A stretch of DNA of 64,000 nucleotides from Ailanthus altissimus. Its lineage: Eukaryota > Streptophyta > Magnoliopsida > Sapindales > Simaroubaceae. The stretch is taken from positions 503,501-567,500 of the forward strand of contig OX327703.1 in NCBI GenBank assembly GCA_946807835.1, given 5' to 3'. Every line of letters starts with the position of its first letter. Positions within the stretch are counted from its first letter, which is position 1. A program made the translations under genes and the position numbers. The notes beneath the pieces were generated by a model. That model saw only the letters and a list, made by a program, of their open reading frames with translations. It was not told the DNA's origin and did no database searches. Below, piece after piece: positions 1 through 12,921 of this stretch.

Positions 1-378
1 GCAGAATAATCTTTTCAATGAAAGAATAGTAAGAATATAAATATAATATAATATAATATCAACAAAAAAATGTGAGTAGATTATTCAATTTTGTATTTTT
101 TTTAAAAACTTGGATGTGATTCGATGATTGGTCCTTGAAAAGCATGAGATGGGGGCAGATTTTATCCAAGTGTTGATGCATTACGTGCCATCTCTTAATA
201 TACATATACTTATTAGTTATACAAGTGTACATTTCCAATAAATTGCTAATGCATATTTAAATGGTATTATGTAATGTAACATTATAGACATTGTATGATT
301 TGAAGGAGTTCAGATCTAATTTAAAAGAGTTTAGATAAGAGCCCTCAGTTGACCACACTGAGATATATAAATACTAAG
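1..378. other. AT-rich sequence, no gene recognised
   Basis: No coding frame, RNA gene or mobile-element end that I can support is visible. The stretch runs into the repeat-like block that follows. Confidence 0.5.
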
Positions 379-2226
379 TGTTGGCACAATTAATTGTTAG
401 TTGGTTATAATGCTCAGCGAAGATTCAAGAGTTGGAGCCTTGTCTATAATAGGACATAGACCCGAGAATATACAAGTAATTGCATAGTTGTAAAAGTTGC
501 AATTAGGTGCTAGAAAATGTTTGTTGCGCAAGTATATTCTCGAATATTATCTATGATCTATTTCTGCCGATATGGGTCTGTCAGTAGATATCTTTATATA
601 TAAATTAGCATATGTCGTACATATAGCATATAGATGGTCGTTCCTAGTCGACTGTGAGCTTGGAGCTCGTATTGACATATGAGTATCCAGTTAGGACTGG
701 ATATAAGATAGACTCACGAGGGCCTTCGATAGACACCCTATGTAAGCTGTCAACGGAGGGTCATCTCAAGTTGAGTAGTATATGTGTTCCTTTAACTTGA
801 GTGCCACGGTGGGCTTGTAAGTGATCCACCATACTTTAGTTGTACGCATGTCACAGACCTTTCATGGTGTGACCGCTGGGTGTCGCTGAGTATGGTCCAA
901 TGCTTATGGAGTCCGATGTATACATATATGGGATCCATCAGCTCGCATAGAGAGTTAGATATCTAGATGCTTCGAGACTGTATCTCAGAAAGTCTTGTGG
1001 CCACAAGCATTAATCCCGAGAAAGAGTTTCCGTTAAGGTGGAACAATATGGTAAAAGAGTTTGCATATATTGTTCAGTGAGATACAAGTCTGAGGATATG
1101 ATATAGATGAGCAATGGGGATTTGACGATGGTAATCTATATCCCCGCACATCTAGGATATCATGACAGAAGGACTATACGTATGCGTTGTGACCTCAATT
1201 TGTATGGTTTAATGCGCTAATTTGTAATATCCGTGACATGTGCATGAGGCATTACTCACAGACTTATAGAACACTTCTATTTGACGAATCGGACGTAGAC
1301 CTAAGAAGTCCTACGATATAAAGTGTACTCGTTGTGCACTGGGGTAAAGTACTAGATTAAATTATTTAATTCAGTAATATCCAATATTACCACGGGAATG
1401 CGTGTGTCTCTGTATTTAAACGTTAAATACAACAATTAGTCAATAATTATTATTTACTAATTGTATAATGACATATGGTGTATTGTGGATCCTTGATTAA
1501 GTTTACCCAAGTATATGTATGGTAAGACCCACTGGGGAGTAGACTTTGTAATTATTCATAAGAGGTAAAATGATTATTTCACACAAGAATTATTTAATTA
1601 TTAAATAATCATAAATATCATTAAAATATATTATTTTATAATATATTTTTTAATAATATAATATATATTTATGCATGTTAGTTGTCGTGCATTTATATAT
1701 ATAATTTTTTTTATTATTTTATTATTATTATTATATTTTATGGACAAATATCATTATTTTAATATATAATAATAATATTATTATAATAAAATGATATATA
1801 TATATGTGTGTATGTTTAACGGGAAATGAGTAAGAAAAAGGAAATTGGCAATTGTTACTTCAATTTCCATTTCGTTTCCTTTTAGAGAAAAGGAAAAATA
1901 CACACAATCGGTCATTTTAAGGGGTTATAGGTTAATCCCGTGTTAGATTAAGGAGTTGTTATTCTAACTCGCCAAAGCCACCGAGTTGGTGACTAGAACT
2001 ATAAATGGGTTGGTCTTTAGGCAGACTCCCAGGATACATGTGTAAAATATTACACGTTTCGGTAATTTCTTAACCCTTCAAATATATTAATATGATTAAT
2101 ATATTATTTATTGTGTTTATTATATTATTTTAATTATTCAGCATCATTAAATATGTATGAGATACATATTTTATACAATGAACACTAATGCATATGCATA
2201 CACCCATGTATATTTGAACTCCAACA
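379..2226. repeat. possible LTR-like repeat, unassigned
   Basis: The block begins TGTTGG and ends CCAACA, the short inverted ends usual for copia LTRs. It has no long reading frame and holds an extremely AT-rich patch at about 1590-1810. No target duplication is evident: the flanks read CTAAG before and ATTTA after. No second copy and no adjacent primer site were found. It could be a solo LTR that has lost its target duplication, part of an older element, or unrelated repeat DNA. The length of 1.85 kb would suit a long copia LTR. Confidence 0.25.
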
Positions 2227-2479
2227 ATTTAGGGGACCCCTTGATAATTATGGTTGACGTTTTGATCTAGAAAATAGAGGAAATGCTGCCAAAATTGTTA
2301 TAAATAACTATAACAAACATTAAAGTCAAAATAAAAAGATAACATAATAAGAAAAATGTAAACGAAATGATACATAAACTTTCATTATAAGTTTCCAACA
2401 ACGTACAACTTATCAAACAAGATAAAATAATAAGAAACAATTAAACCACCAAATAATACATCAACTTCGATAAGCAATA

Positions 2480-4875
2480 ACTGAAGGAGTTCTACATGTT
2501 TATCGATTATGTTTGTGTTGCTCACTTACTGTACGCATTCTTCGAAGACACATCTTTTTGGGATGGTATCTGTCTCTCTCTGCGCCTTCTCGACTATCTA
2601 CGTGCAACTGGGGGTTGTATTTGAAAATTTTGCACATCGTCTAGAATAATCCAAGTCGATGGATGGTCAACAAGATTTATGAATTCACCATATGCTGTCA
2701 ACAAAGTCTCAACTGTGTAATATCATGAACAAATATTGAGATATCATGAACAAATATTGAGATATCATGAACAAAGATTGAGATATCATGAACAAAGATT
2801 GAGATATCATGAACAAAGATTGAGATATTGTAATCTGACATGTCTACAAATAGCCATTGCACGGACATATGGCAGTTGGTGAAACTCGAATTTCTTACAC
2901 TACATGTCTTCATCACCATATCAACTATTATGTTCCTAGTGCCATCCTTCATAATAAACTTCGAGTCATCGGCTGGATTGACTGCCATTCTCATATTTTG
3001 ATCCTTGTACTTCCACACTTTATTATGGGCCCATATAGTTAACTCAGTGATTATTTTTTTTGCAGCCTCTCTTCTATAATACTACAAATTATGCGTTAAC
3101 TCTCACATCCATTCAGCTAGTGCAATTATGGGTAGGGAATGTGCAGATTTTGCCACTACATTGATACTTTTTACAATATTGGTGGTCGTAATATCATACT
3201 TCAAATGTACCCACTGATCTGGCCCTTTTGACACAACCAACCTCCTCTTCTAAATACTGTGCTGCCTCAGGTTTTATGCCTTTCATTATTTAATTGGATT
3301 TGAAAATCACACAATCGATATGCTTTTGTAGTGAAAAAGTATGAGCTTAGGAATTCATCTGTCTTCTTCTTTCTAGTAGAAAGCTTGAATTTTATGATTA
3401 AATTACTCTTCAAATAAAATATACATACCTTCATAGTATGCATTTGGAAATACTTTCTTGATGGCCTTCTCAATGCTTGCATATTGATCTGATACAAATA
3501 CTGGTGTAATACTATCACCAATCACACCCCTTAGTTTCTCCATAAACCACTCTTACGATGAATCATTCTCAGAATTGATAATTCCCCATACAACTGGATA
3601 AATTTAATTATTTCTATCCTTACAAATAGCTACAAATATACAACCAAGATAAGGGCCTTTTAAGAATGTAACATCTACAGTAATGACCGGTTTTATAGAT
3701 GTGTGAAAACCTCGAATATAAGCACCCAATGCTATAAAAAAAACTATAAGAAGTATCTACTATCATCATGCTTCAAATGAGTGACAATACCAGGATTCTC
3801 CTTTTCTATCATATAGCAATAAGACAGAAGTAGTCTGAATGAGTCATTAGTAATCCACTATCATCACCTTCAGTCTATTGGCATATGTAATTTTATTCTT
3901 GATTATATAAGTAATTATTTGACTCTTTACCTAACGATGACCGTCATGTAATTAGTCTAGTTGACATGTATGCTCCTTGTCAATTCTTCGGACAATGAAA
4001 TATTTTCGAGCATCCGTGGATATGGCACGAACTCGCCACTTACACCTTTCATCATTACATTCTGCTTCAAACATATCTTTCATAGACCTAAACACCTTGA
4101 AGCTCCAATTGTTGTTCAATGCATGTATACTGAGAGCATTGTATATTGCTTTCTTTTTAGGAAATGACTTTCCAACCACTACTTCCCCAATTCCTGAACA
4201 TGATGCTCCATTTGCAGAACTCAAGTTAAAAACTAGTATTGGAGGGATAAACTGAAATGAGTTTTGTGGGTGAACAATATTGTTATGTTCAATTATTGGT
4301 GTTGAACATTAATTACTAGGTTCTTCATTCTGATATTCTAACATGTCTCATTGGGCTCTCTCTTTTAGATCATTTACCATCTCCATGATTATCTCCATGA
4401 GGCGGGTTATCATTATATATAGGTAGAGAAATATTGTAGTTGTATGGCGTGTTAAATGGGACGTCCATATATGGTAATGTCAAGTCTATACTACTAACAT
4501 GGTTTACTACCATTTGTGGACATAAAATGGGTATGTGGCTGTCATTGGCTCTCCACAGGAACTTGTGGAATCTTATTACAATTAACTAGTCTAAGATTCG
4601 TATTAAAATATAATGGTATAAAAGCCTATTCTATTAACTCCAAATAAAAATTGCACTTCCTGATCACTCTGGATTATCAATGGTATAATACTCATTCCAA
4701 TTGTTGGCACTAATATTTTCATTGAGACATTATACTGCTAAGAATTCACTCCAATTTTACAGCTTACTAAGTTCTTAAGTTGATCATAAGTCACATCACC
4801 AGGAACCCTCATAGCAACTTTTTGGTACCCAATATATCTCTCTTTGTCATTATTGAAACTCTCCCATCTTCTCAA
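2480..4875 (-). pseudogene. decayed MULE (MuDR-type) transposase
   Basis: Read on the minus strand, several frames together give the order of a plant MULE transposase. The N-terminal PB1-like part is at about 4870-4660 (reads VPGDVTYDQLKNLVSCK, then a stop). The MuDR DNA-binding region is at 4224-3952 (AECNDERCKWRVRA, ending in HTC). The catalytic region begins near 3700 (VITVDVTFLKGPYLGC, with the first acidic residue). The transposase core follows at about 3540-3420 (TPVFVSDQYASIEKAIKKVF). A basic C-terminal tail lies near 2650-2550. Stops and frameshifts separate these pieces, so no functional protein can be made. The terminal inverted repeats of this element were not identified. It probably had no relation to the neighbouring DAPB gene beyond inserting near it. 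Confidence 0.8.
2720..2826. repeat. five-copy 21-bp tandem repeat in the MULE tail
   Basis: The unit atatcatgaacaaatattga (21 bp with the next base) occurs five times head to tail. The first two copies have AAATATTGAG and the next three AAAGATTGAG. On the minus strand the unit is a multiple of three and encodes repeated ISIFVHD. It looks like replication slippage inside the dead transposase. Confidence 0.9.
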
Positions 4876-4899
4876 AAAACAAACCAAAAGTGGCTCAGC

Positions 4900-5978
4900 T
4901 CCTATAGTATCTTTATTAAAAAAATAATAATAAATGAAAACAATTAGTAATTCAGTAAAAAAAAATTAAATTCTATTATATGGCACGATAAGATCCTATT
5001 ACACTAGTTCAATCTGCATGATAGGATTTGCAACTTCTAGGTTTTTTATTCCATCTCTTTACCGCGAATCAACAAGTCTCATTTATATCCAAATTTATTT
5101 TCAACAAGTCTCATTTACATCAAAATTTACTTCTAACAGGTCAGTATGTGTTTCTAACAAATCTATTTTCAATTTAAACTACAAGACATCTCCATATTTT
5201 ATTATAACATAAATGATCATTTAAATCATAAATTCATTTTACTTTTTTGATTAATAAGCGAAGATTTCAATGATTGATTTGATATGATGATGAGAATTAC
5301 TTTTTTAAAAAAGTAAAATGAATTTATAATTTGAATAATTTGAATAATTTAGATACATTTCGAATAATTTGGATACATTTTGGCTACAAACAAATAAGAG
5401 TGAGTGTGTGTGTGCCTTTTTTTTTGTCGATTAAGTAATGTATATGCAAAGAGTATTTTCGTCCAAAATCAGAGGATTTGGCCAAAAAAGTTGTAAAATT
5501 GTAGGCCAAAAACATTAAGACCCCTAAAAAAAGGCTATTTTCAAAGAAAAATTCAATTATAATGTTAACTCTCTAAAAATATAATTTACTAAATAAATAA
5601 AGGTTATTGGGGCATATTTTAAACCAATATTCTCCGTTAAAAACTTGGAACACAAATTGGGTAAAGGGTAAACGGGTTTAAAAAATGACCCAATTGAGCA
5701 TCCTTATTGTCCGGGCATGAGGGTTTTTGGTTAATTTGCCTCTTCTTCTACTTCTATCTCACTTAGCTAAGCCGCCATTTATTTATTTTCTTTTTTTAAT
5801 AAAATTCCTTGACAAAATTCTCTCTTTTTTTCTAATTTTTTCCTTCCAGGTATGTATTCAAAATGTAATCTTTTATAATAAAAATCTCAACTTTTTCCTT
5901 TTTTTTTTCTTATATATATATATATATATATTCATTCTGAAAACTGAAGTGACATAGCATTCTTGTACGTGACAGATA
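4900..5978. other. intergenic region upstream of DAPB
   Basis: No coding region is supported. The stretch contains a short inverted repeat (5225-5330) and, near the DAPB start, pyrimidine-rich DNA followed by a (TA)n run at about 5913-5931. The DAPB promoter and 5' leader must lie here, but I cannot place a TATA box with confidence because the TA repeat mimics one. Confidence 0.5.
5225..5330. repeat. short inverted repeat, about 25-bp arms
   Basis: The arm at about 5225-5250 (ataaattcattttactttttt) is matched in reverse complement by the arm at about 5305-5330, with a 55-bp spacer. The size suggests a tiny MITE or foldback remnant. No clear target duplication is visible. Confidence 0.55.
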
Positions 5979-8900
5979 ATGGCATCCTTGCTTAAAGCTC
6001 CAATCAGCAACGATTTTCAAGTACAGAAACTGGGTTTGTTCAGTGGAAGCAGAAGCAGAAGGCAGTGTAGTAGTGGTAATAGTAGTGTCGTTTTTTCAAA
6101 GCCAAGATCTTTGGTGCCAGTGGTTTTGTCAATGTCAACAACAGCATCAACAATTGAACATTTGGAATCACCCAAGTCCAAGAACTTCCAAATTCCCATC
6201 ATGGTAACCCTCATTATAATCTTAAACAAGTTGTTTTTCCTCTTCTTTTTCTTTAAAATTTGTTTAGTCTAAGCTTATTTTGAGCTTTTTCTGAGTATCT
6301 TGTCAGTAGGCCTATGATGGGCATTTCATTGTCATCTGATATATGATGAGTTTATAACATTTTTCATTTAAAACATAGAATTAGAGAATAAATGAATGCT
6401 AAAAGAATCGTTGATTTGATGTGGATTGGCTTCCATTGACTCAATCAACCAAGTTTTAGTTAAGGCTTATGATATTGGCCCATTGGCTAGGAACCGCCAT
6501 TCCGAATTTCTGTCTTATGGAACTTAGTGCCAAGAACTTGGGCAAACTTCAGCTAACAAACGCATCCTTTTTTTAAAAAAAAAATTTATATTGTAGTTCA
6601 TAATATTGTAGGTTTCTTGGTTTAATGCTACTCGTATATTGCTTCACAGCTGCATTTTCTGGCTTCCATCCATTTAGTCAACAATATTGTAAATGTGTTG
6701 ATGATTCGCCTCATGATTTGGAATTGCTTTATCCATTACAGGTAAATAGTTGTACTGGAAAGATGGGGAAGGCTGTTATGAAGGCTGCAGATGCAGCAGG
6801 ACTTGAGCTGATTCCTGTGTCATTTGGCACAGAAGAGGAATCTGGACAAAAAGTGGAAGTATGTGGGAAGGAGATTCATGTGCATGGTCCTTCTGACAGG
6901 GAAAGTGTCCTTTCATCAGTCTTTGATAAATATCCAAACATGATCATTGTTGACTATACTGTACCTACTGCTGTGAATGGTAAGCATTCATAGTTCATAT
7001 CATTTGAATGAGGAAAAGGAATCTCAAATTTGAAACGTATTAAATTTCTGGCAAAGAACTTGATTGAGCAGTTTTATTTCGACAAAATGAGCAATATTTA
7101 GACTCTGTTTAAGGATTTTCAAGTGATGGATTACTAGAATCTATTACCTAAAGAAGGTGATGGAAGGAGGCCAGTCACTATCCCAAATTTCCCTTTCTTT
7201 ACTATTTTTAAGTTTTACTCAAATGCTCTAATTGTAAGTTGTCATTATACCTTATCAGTAGCATAAGGACCATTGACCTTGTTACTTTTTAACTTTTCTA
7301 TTGAATCTTCTTGAGACAAGATGTTATATACTGGTCAGCCCTCATTCAATTGCTTACATACAGTATAATGCTTCATATGCTACATACGGATTTCGTTCTT
7401 TTCATTTGCTTTTTATTTTTTGTGGTGGTTTGCAAAATGTAGGTAATGCTGAGCTATATAGCAAGGTTGGAGTACCCTTTGTTATGGGAACCACTGGTGG
7501 AGACAGGGACAGATTGTACAAGACTGTAGAAAACTCAAAGGGTTATGCTGTGATATCCCCGCAAATGGGGAAACAGGTAATACAGATCCCGCAACTTTAA
7601 TCAGACATAGAAACTTTATCACATTTTTATTTGTTGTATCCATATCCTAACAGTATGTTGATTTGGTAGGTTGTGGCATTCCTTGCAGCTATGGAAATTA
7701 TGGCCGAGCAATTTCCGGGAGCCTTCTCTGGGTATTCCTTGCAGGTAGTTCTCTTTCTTAATTTATTCTTAAGGTTTATATTGATGTAATGATAGTAGTA
7801 GCTAATGCACTTTTGTTGTTAGGTGTTGGAATCCCATCAAGCTGGTAAATTAGACACATCTGGAACTGCCAAGGCTGTTATTTCATGTTTTCAGAAATTG
7901 GGGGTGACTTTTGATATGGATCAGGTGTGGTAAAGGATATTTAAGGTCTTAAAACTTTATATTAGTTTTGTATGGCAATTAAGATGTATAGATATCATGG
8001 AATGTTCAGTTTGTAATTTTTAGGCTTTTCTGTTTTATCACTCAGAACTTCTATATATTGTAATAATGTGTATATAAAATAGTTATATAGGGATAAAGGT
8101 GACATGATTCAGAAGCTTTGCATGCATGAAAAATCCCATGTAATGGGGATTCTGAAGTGGGTATTTGTGGCCCTTCAAGGGTATTTCAGGCTTTCATGTT
8201 CACACTTTTAGCTATATATTTCTGCTGTGCATGCATGTGGATGAGTGTCAACTGAATTGAAAGATGGTCTAAATCGTTTTGCCATCATCTCATCCTGTAG
8301 CTCCTTGTAATTGTTATTTGCAACCTTATTTTCCTACTGCTTCGGGTCATATTTTTCTATGCTTAGAAGATGGTTTTTACAGTGCTTATATCCATCTACA
8401 GACCCCATTATGTTATTTTCATGACAAGATATTCATTTTCTTCTGCTTTTTTCTGTTGGCTTCATCATTCTTTTATCTTTTTTACTGTTTCATCAGATAC
8501 AAATGATCCGGGACCCCAAGCAACAAATTGAGATGGTGGGAGTTCCAGAGGAGCATTTATCTGGTCATGCATTCCATATGTATCATCTGACATCACCTGA
8601 TCAAACGTAATCGCAAAGCTTCCTCATTTCGTTCTCTCTCCTTTTTGTCTATATAGCTTCTTTTTTCTTACATCTTAGCTTTCAAGCTTTGAATGACTTC
8701 TTTCTTTTCCTGTTTTCCCACGGCAGAGTTTCTTTCGAGTTTCAGCATAATGTTTGCGGTAGATCAATATATGCAGAGGGTACTGTTGATGCTGTGATTT
8801 TCCTTTCCAAGAAGGTGCGAATTCTTCCTTCCAAATCCTGCTTTTGCCTTTTTTCTTTTACTTGATCCTATTTCATTTACATGATTTAATAATCCCTCAC

Positions 8901-9163
8901 TAGCTAAACCTTGATATAGTTTTAATGTCATCAATTACACCACATGCTCCATTCGACAATTCCATAACCTTTCTTCTATAGATCTTATTCTTCATCGACA
9001 ATAATTCATAGTTTGTACAAAATTACGGGAGCAAAACTTCTGACAATGATTATTCTCACTCACTGTCTTATCATAAATTATTGTGTAAAAACAGGTTCAG
9101 TTGAAGGCAGATAAGCGAATCTACAATATGATAGATGTCTTGCGAGAGGGAAACATGCGATAA
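5979..9163 (+). CDS. DAPB: 4-hydroxy-tetrahydrodipicolinate reductase, chloroplastic
   Basis: Reduces 4-hydroxy-tetrahydrodipicolinate to tetrahydrodipicolinate with NAD(P)H in the plastid lysine pathway. Eight exons with GT-AG borders and consistent phases: 5979-6203, 6742-6979, 7443-7576, 7670-7744, 7823-7924, 8497-8606, 8727-8814, 9095-9163. They encode 346 aa, close to other plant DapB proteins. Residues 1-70 are Ser/Arg-rich with few acids, as in a transit peptide. The nucleotide-binding loop spans the first junction (VNSCTGKMGKAV). Further motifs are FVMGTTGGDR, the catalytic region ESHQAGKLDTSGTAKA with its His and Lys, and the terminal RIYNMIDVLREGNMR. No disabling change is seen, so this is the one clearly functional host gene here. 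The homologue CRR1 (NDH assembly) is less likely given the length and the retained catalytic region. The start is the first ATG of the transit-peptide frame. Confidence 0.95.
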
Positions 9164-10332
9164 TTTTTTGTTTTTTGTTTTTGATGCCTAATGTTGTATT
9201 AGTATATATTTAGTTCAAATTACTAAGGCTTATGATGGAAAATATGATAAGGCAAATTTTGGATTAGTATTTTCGGCTTTACAAAATTTTTGTTATAAAT
9301 TTCTGTTTGCTTCTAATTGATGAGAATTGGCAGGCTTGGTGATGCCCATCTTATAAATTGCATATCACTACATAAATTAGATAATGAATAGATGTATGTG
9401 AACATCACTACATATCACTATTAGAACAAATTAGATAATAAATTTAGTAGCATTTAAATAATAATAATAATGATAAAGAATGTTTTTCTAATTAATTTGT
9501 GGATGTGATGTATATAGCTTCTAGCATAACTTCATTACTTTTTGAACCATATGAATGCTATGATGAGAGATTTGGAAAATCACTTTTGCCCCTTATTTTA
9601 TTTTAATTTTACATATACTATTTTTTCTTTAGATTTTTTTTAAATTGCTTATAATTTTTAAAGAGATAATTGGTATTTTTTAAAGAAAAACTCTTAAAAG
9701 AGAATAATGGATAATTTTAAGAAATTCAGAAGAAAAATTAAATGTTAGAAAACTATTTTCCTTTATTTTTGAATAATTTTCTCGTCCAAGATATAAACAA
9801 CTAGATATATATAAATCATTTTTAATTTTTTCAGCCAAATAATGGGATTGAGTAATTAATATACAACATATTTCGCAATAAAAAAAATTATGATAAACAA
9901 AAAAACTTCGAATGAAAATTTATATAAAATTAATGTTACAATTCTTAAATCATAAATTATCGAATGAAAATTTATATAAAATTAATGTTACAATTCTTAA
10001 ATCATAAATTAAAAGAAAAATTTACATGAGGTTAGTTTATGCTATCTTTTTGCCCCTACCACGTTATTCACAGACCATCCATAGCGTGTCACAATTTAAT
10101 AAATGTTGAGTACAGAGATTCTTCGAGAAAATTTCTTTAAATTTTAATCTCTAGGCTAAAAATATATATATAAGAAAATTTACCGGATCATTTTCAAACG
10201 GATCAAAGCTGAAGGCCCAACTCGGGCCATTTTGCATGTCTTCTTCACGTTAATAAATCCTTTAGCTTTGATGCAAAACTACAACTTCTCTAGGAAGTAC
10301 ATCTTTTTTTTTAAAAACAAAAGAAGGAGAAA
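9164..10332. other. intergenic region, DAPB 3' side
   Basis: AT-rich spacer. The DAPB 3' UTR and polyadenylation sites should lie in its first few hundred bases. It contains one perfect tandem duplication, listed separately, and no coding region I can support. Confidence 0.5.
9909..10012. repeat. perfect 52-bp tandem duplication
   Basis: The unit beginning cgaatgaaaatttatataaa occurs at 9909-9960 and again at 9961-10012 with no difference that I can see. The identity implies a recent duplication in intergenic DNA. Confidence 0.9.
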
Positions 10333-10591
10333 ATGGAGAACTAGGAAGATTTGAAGTCAATACTAGCCTTCTTACCAGTGCTGGTTCGATCATCGAGTCT
10401 GTTTTGGCCATCGAAGGTGGTGGAAGCGCTTAAAGCAATGGCGAAATGGCTTGATCATAACAGGGTTCATTCCGGAGAAGTTTTGTCGGTTGCTATTTCT
10501 GATATCAGAAGCTCCATCCCTCTCTCTCTCTCTTTGAATCTCTCGCCCCTTTTGCTTGTGTCGGTTACGCGCTTTTCTTTGACGGGGTAGT

Positions 10592-10627
10592 TATATATAT
10601 ATAGATAGATAGATAGATAGATAGATA
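10592..10627. repeat. (TA)n followed by (GATA)n microsatellite
   Basis: A short TA run passes directly into about six GATA units, inside the first intron of the PARG1-like pseudogene. It should be length-variable between individuals. Confidence 0.85.
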
Positions 10628-11782
10628 CTCACTCGGTTTTGTCAACTGGGTCTGTGGGTTTTGTTAATTTTGAGAATGTGTTTTGAGAGTTTGAGGAAAT
10701 TGGTTTGCTTGTTGATTAGTAGTTGAACGGAGAACGTTTGTTTGGTGAATTTGTATGATGGGATGCGAAGGAGAATTAAATTTTCAATTTTGCTTGATTA
10801 TCATGAAGTTTTTCATTTCACCCGGATTTATGCTGTTATTCTTATGAATGTCAATTTGGATAAGGAAAATGTTAGATTCTTTTTGTTGATTTTACTATAG
10901 TAAGTGAAATACATAGAGGAGCTGAGGCCATTGATCTGGTGTAGCTCATCTTCCTTTCCTTGCATGAGTAGAGGGTTCAAACCCCATAGTTGTCTAAATG
11001 GTACTTCCCTTCCATGATGGTGGATGGTAGATTGGGACCCTTTGTGGGCCATAGACTGAGCGCTTTATGGGTTTAGATTTTTGGGTTGCGCCATATTAGA
11101 TTTTCTCTTAGTTGATCTGTCATTTGATTGAAAATATCAGTAGACTGTAATGTGATATTAAAAAAAAAACGTAAATACATACTGCTTTTTACTATTTGGG
11201 ATCAAGACTGTGTTGCATGACAGGTTTATTTGTGTAATAATGTCATAATTGTGGCCCATGAATCATGAACAACTTTTGTGTTAGAAAGTTTTAATGTATG
11301 AGAATGGTGTTCTTGTGTAGTTAATTTGGATATGCATAACACATAGGAGCAATAATAAACACATGGTTATTTACATAAAAGGTTTGTCGCTGAAAAAATC
11401 TAAAATAAGAGGATTTATGCAGCTGATTTCCTGTAGAGAGGCGGTAGAGTGGTTTGGAGAGGTTGTCCCAGCTCTGGCGAATCTTCTCTTGCAGTTGCCA
11501 TCTCTATTGGAAAGTCACTATCAAAATGCGGATGATTTTCTTGCAAAATATGGCATCAAATCTGGTCTTCACTTATTGGGTCAACAAGAAGCTGGCATGG
11601 TGTTGCTTAGCCAGGTATCTGCGTGTTTCATTGTCTATTGTTAGGCATTACAAGCTGTTGTGTTTATAGAATTTCTTAAATTATTTGTGCTAGTTTGGCT
11701 TGGCTGGAACTAAAAAACATGAGGAAGAGTGATTTGCTCACATGAAACCTAGAATGACTATGGTAATGAGAAAAGTGAATCT

Positions 11783-11987
11783 AATATGATCTGCTCAGTG
11801 GACAGTGTTCCTCGTCTTTTTCTACCGATTCATTACTAATTTTTTCTTTTCTTTAAACACAGTTTGATTTCTGATAGCGTAATATGATCTGCTCAGTGGA
11901 CAGTCAGTGTTCCTTGCCCTTTTCCACCAATTCATTACTGTTTTTCTTTTTTCTTTTCCGTAAACACAGTTTGATTTCTGATTGCGT
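11783..11987. repeat. imperfect tandem duplication (98 + 107 bp)
   Basis: The stretch beginning aatatgatctgctcagtgga and ending gtttgatttctgat.gcgt occurs at 11783-11880 and again at 11881-11987, with scattered substitutions and small indels. It lies in the intron before exon 3 of the PARG1-like pseudogene and duplicates the pyrimidine-rich stretch that would precede a splice acceptor. Confidence 0.8.
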
Positions 11988-12118
11988 AAATGTTGCTTTT
12001 CAGGAATTGAATGCTGCTCTTCTTGCATGCGCTTTCTTTTGTTTGTTCCCAGTAACTAATAGAGGTGCAATCCATCTCCGATAATCAACTTTGATGAATT
12101 GTTTGTGCATGTGGCCTT

Positions 12119-12921
12119 TTAAGCTTTCTTTTGTGAAGCCTTTGAACTCTTTTATACATCCATATTCTAAGTATCATAATGAAGTATGGATATTGTGATA
12201 TGGTTTTTGACTACTAGTGGATCTTTGGATCGTGTTATAGATAGGACATCTTCACCAGGAACGAAGGTTTGAAAGTAATTACAAATGTGATAATACTATG
12301 ACACGTTGGGAAAAATAAATATTTGGGAGATTCTTCATTTGGGTAGAGAAATTTTGTTAGTTCAGCTTGATCAACAAATTTTGCAGGTTTGATTTTTCAC
12401 CATTTGCTAGAGAGAGGGAGTGATCACACAGTTTGCCTTTTTAGATATTTGCACTGCTGTACTGTAGCATGTAGTGTAGGATTGAACTCACGCATGGTTC
12501 TTCTTATTGGTGGTTGCTTGGAACAATTGAAAATAGAAAGTGAAAGAAAGAAATTGGCTGCATCCTGAAAGATAGATGCAAAATAATTTCTTGTTTTTAA
12601 GTGCGAACTGTGGATGTAAGAAACATGGCACTGCAAGAAAGCATTCTTTTAATAGCCACTAAAACCTCTTAAGTTAAGAGGAAAGTCCTATAGTTCAGCA
12701 ACAGTGTCACTTTTGCTAGTTCAAAACCAAGCATGTATATGATCAAGTCCTCTATAGGCTTCTTGTATGGGAAATTTGGACGTTTCTACTTATCTTAATA
12801 TCTTGTAGAAACCTGTATAATGCATGCACAAGATACATGCTCGCCTGATTGAATAAGTTCTCATTAAGATCACATGGCAATTATGAATACAAACGATTAA
12901 TATAGGAATGAGTTATTTTTG
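12119..12921. other. no gene recognised
   Basis: This follows the last PARG1-like exon. I found no continuation of the glycohydrolase here and no other coding region. Confidence 0.4.

Larger units (their letters stand above)
10333..12118 (+). pseudogene. PARG1-like poly(ADP-ribose) glycohydrolase, 5' fragment
   Basis: Three exon-like pieces match in order the N-terminal, non-catalytic part of plant PARG1, which removes poly(ADP-ribose) from nuclear proteins. Exon 1 (10333 to about 10586) opens ATG-GAG-AAC-TAG, a stop at codon 4, then continues with SILAFLPVLVRSSSLFWPS. A frameshift at the CT-repeat near 10520-10560 puts GYALFFDG in another frame. Exon 2 (about 11437-11614) encodes WFGEVVPALANLLLQLPSLL and ends at a good donor. 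Exon 3 (12004 to about 12118) encodes LLACAFFCLFPVTNRG, then shifts frame before INFDELF. The catalytic macrodomain-like region was not found downstream. Stop, frameshifts and truncation together make this a pseudogene. A downstream ATG (10351) could still start a short peptide. Confidence 0.85.

Noticed and set aside
2720..2826. CRISPR-like array
   Set aside because: Units are directly adjacent with no spacers, in a plant genome. It is a simple tandem repeat.
5727..5957. 76-aa hydrophobic frame upstream of DAPB
   Set aside because: It is a translation of T-rich DNA and a (TA)n run, with no start context or homology signal.
10351..10590. A functional 79-aa protein starting MKSILAFLP
   Set aside because: It is the PARG1-like exon 1 read from an internal Met past the codon-4 stop. 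Its second half is out of frame with the exon's true coding sense and runs into the intron.
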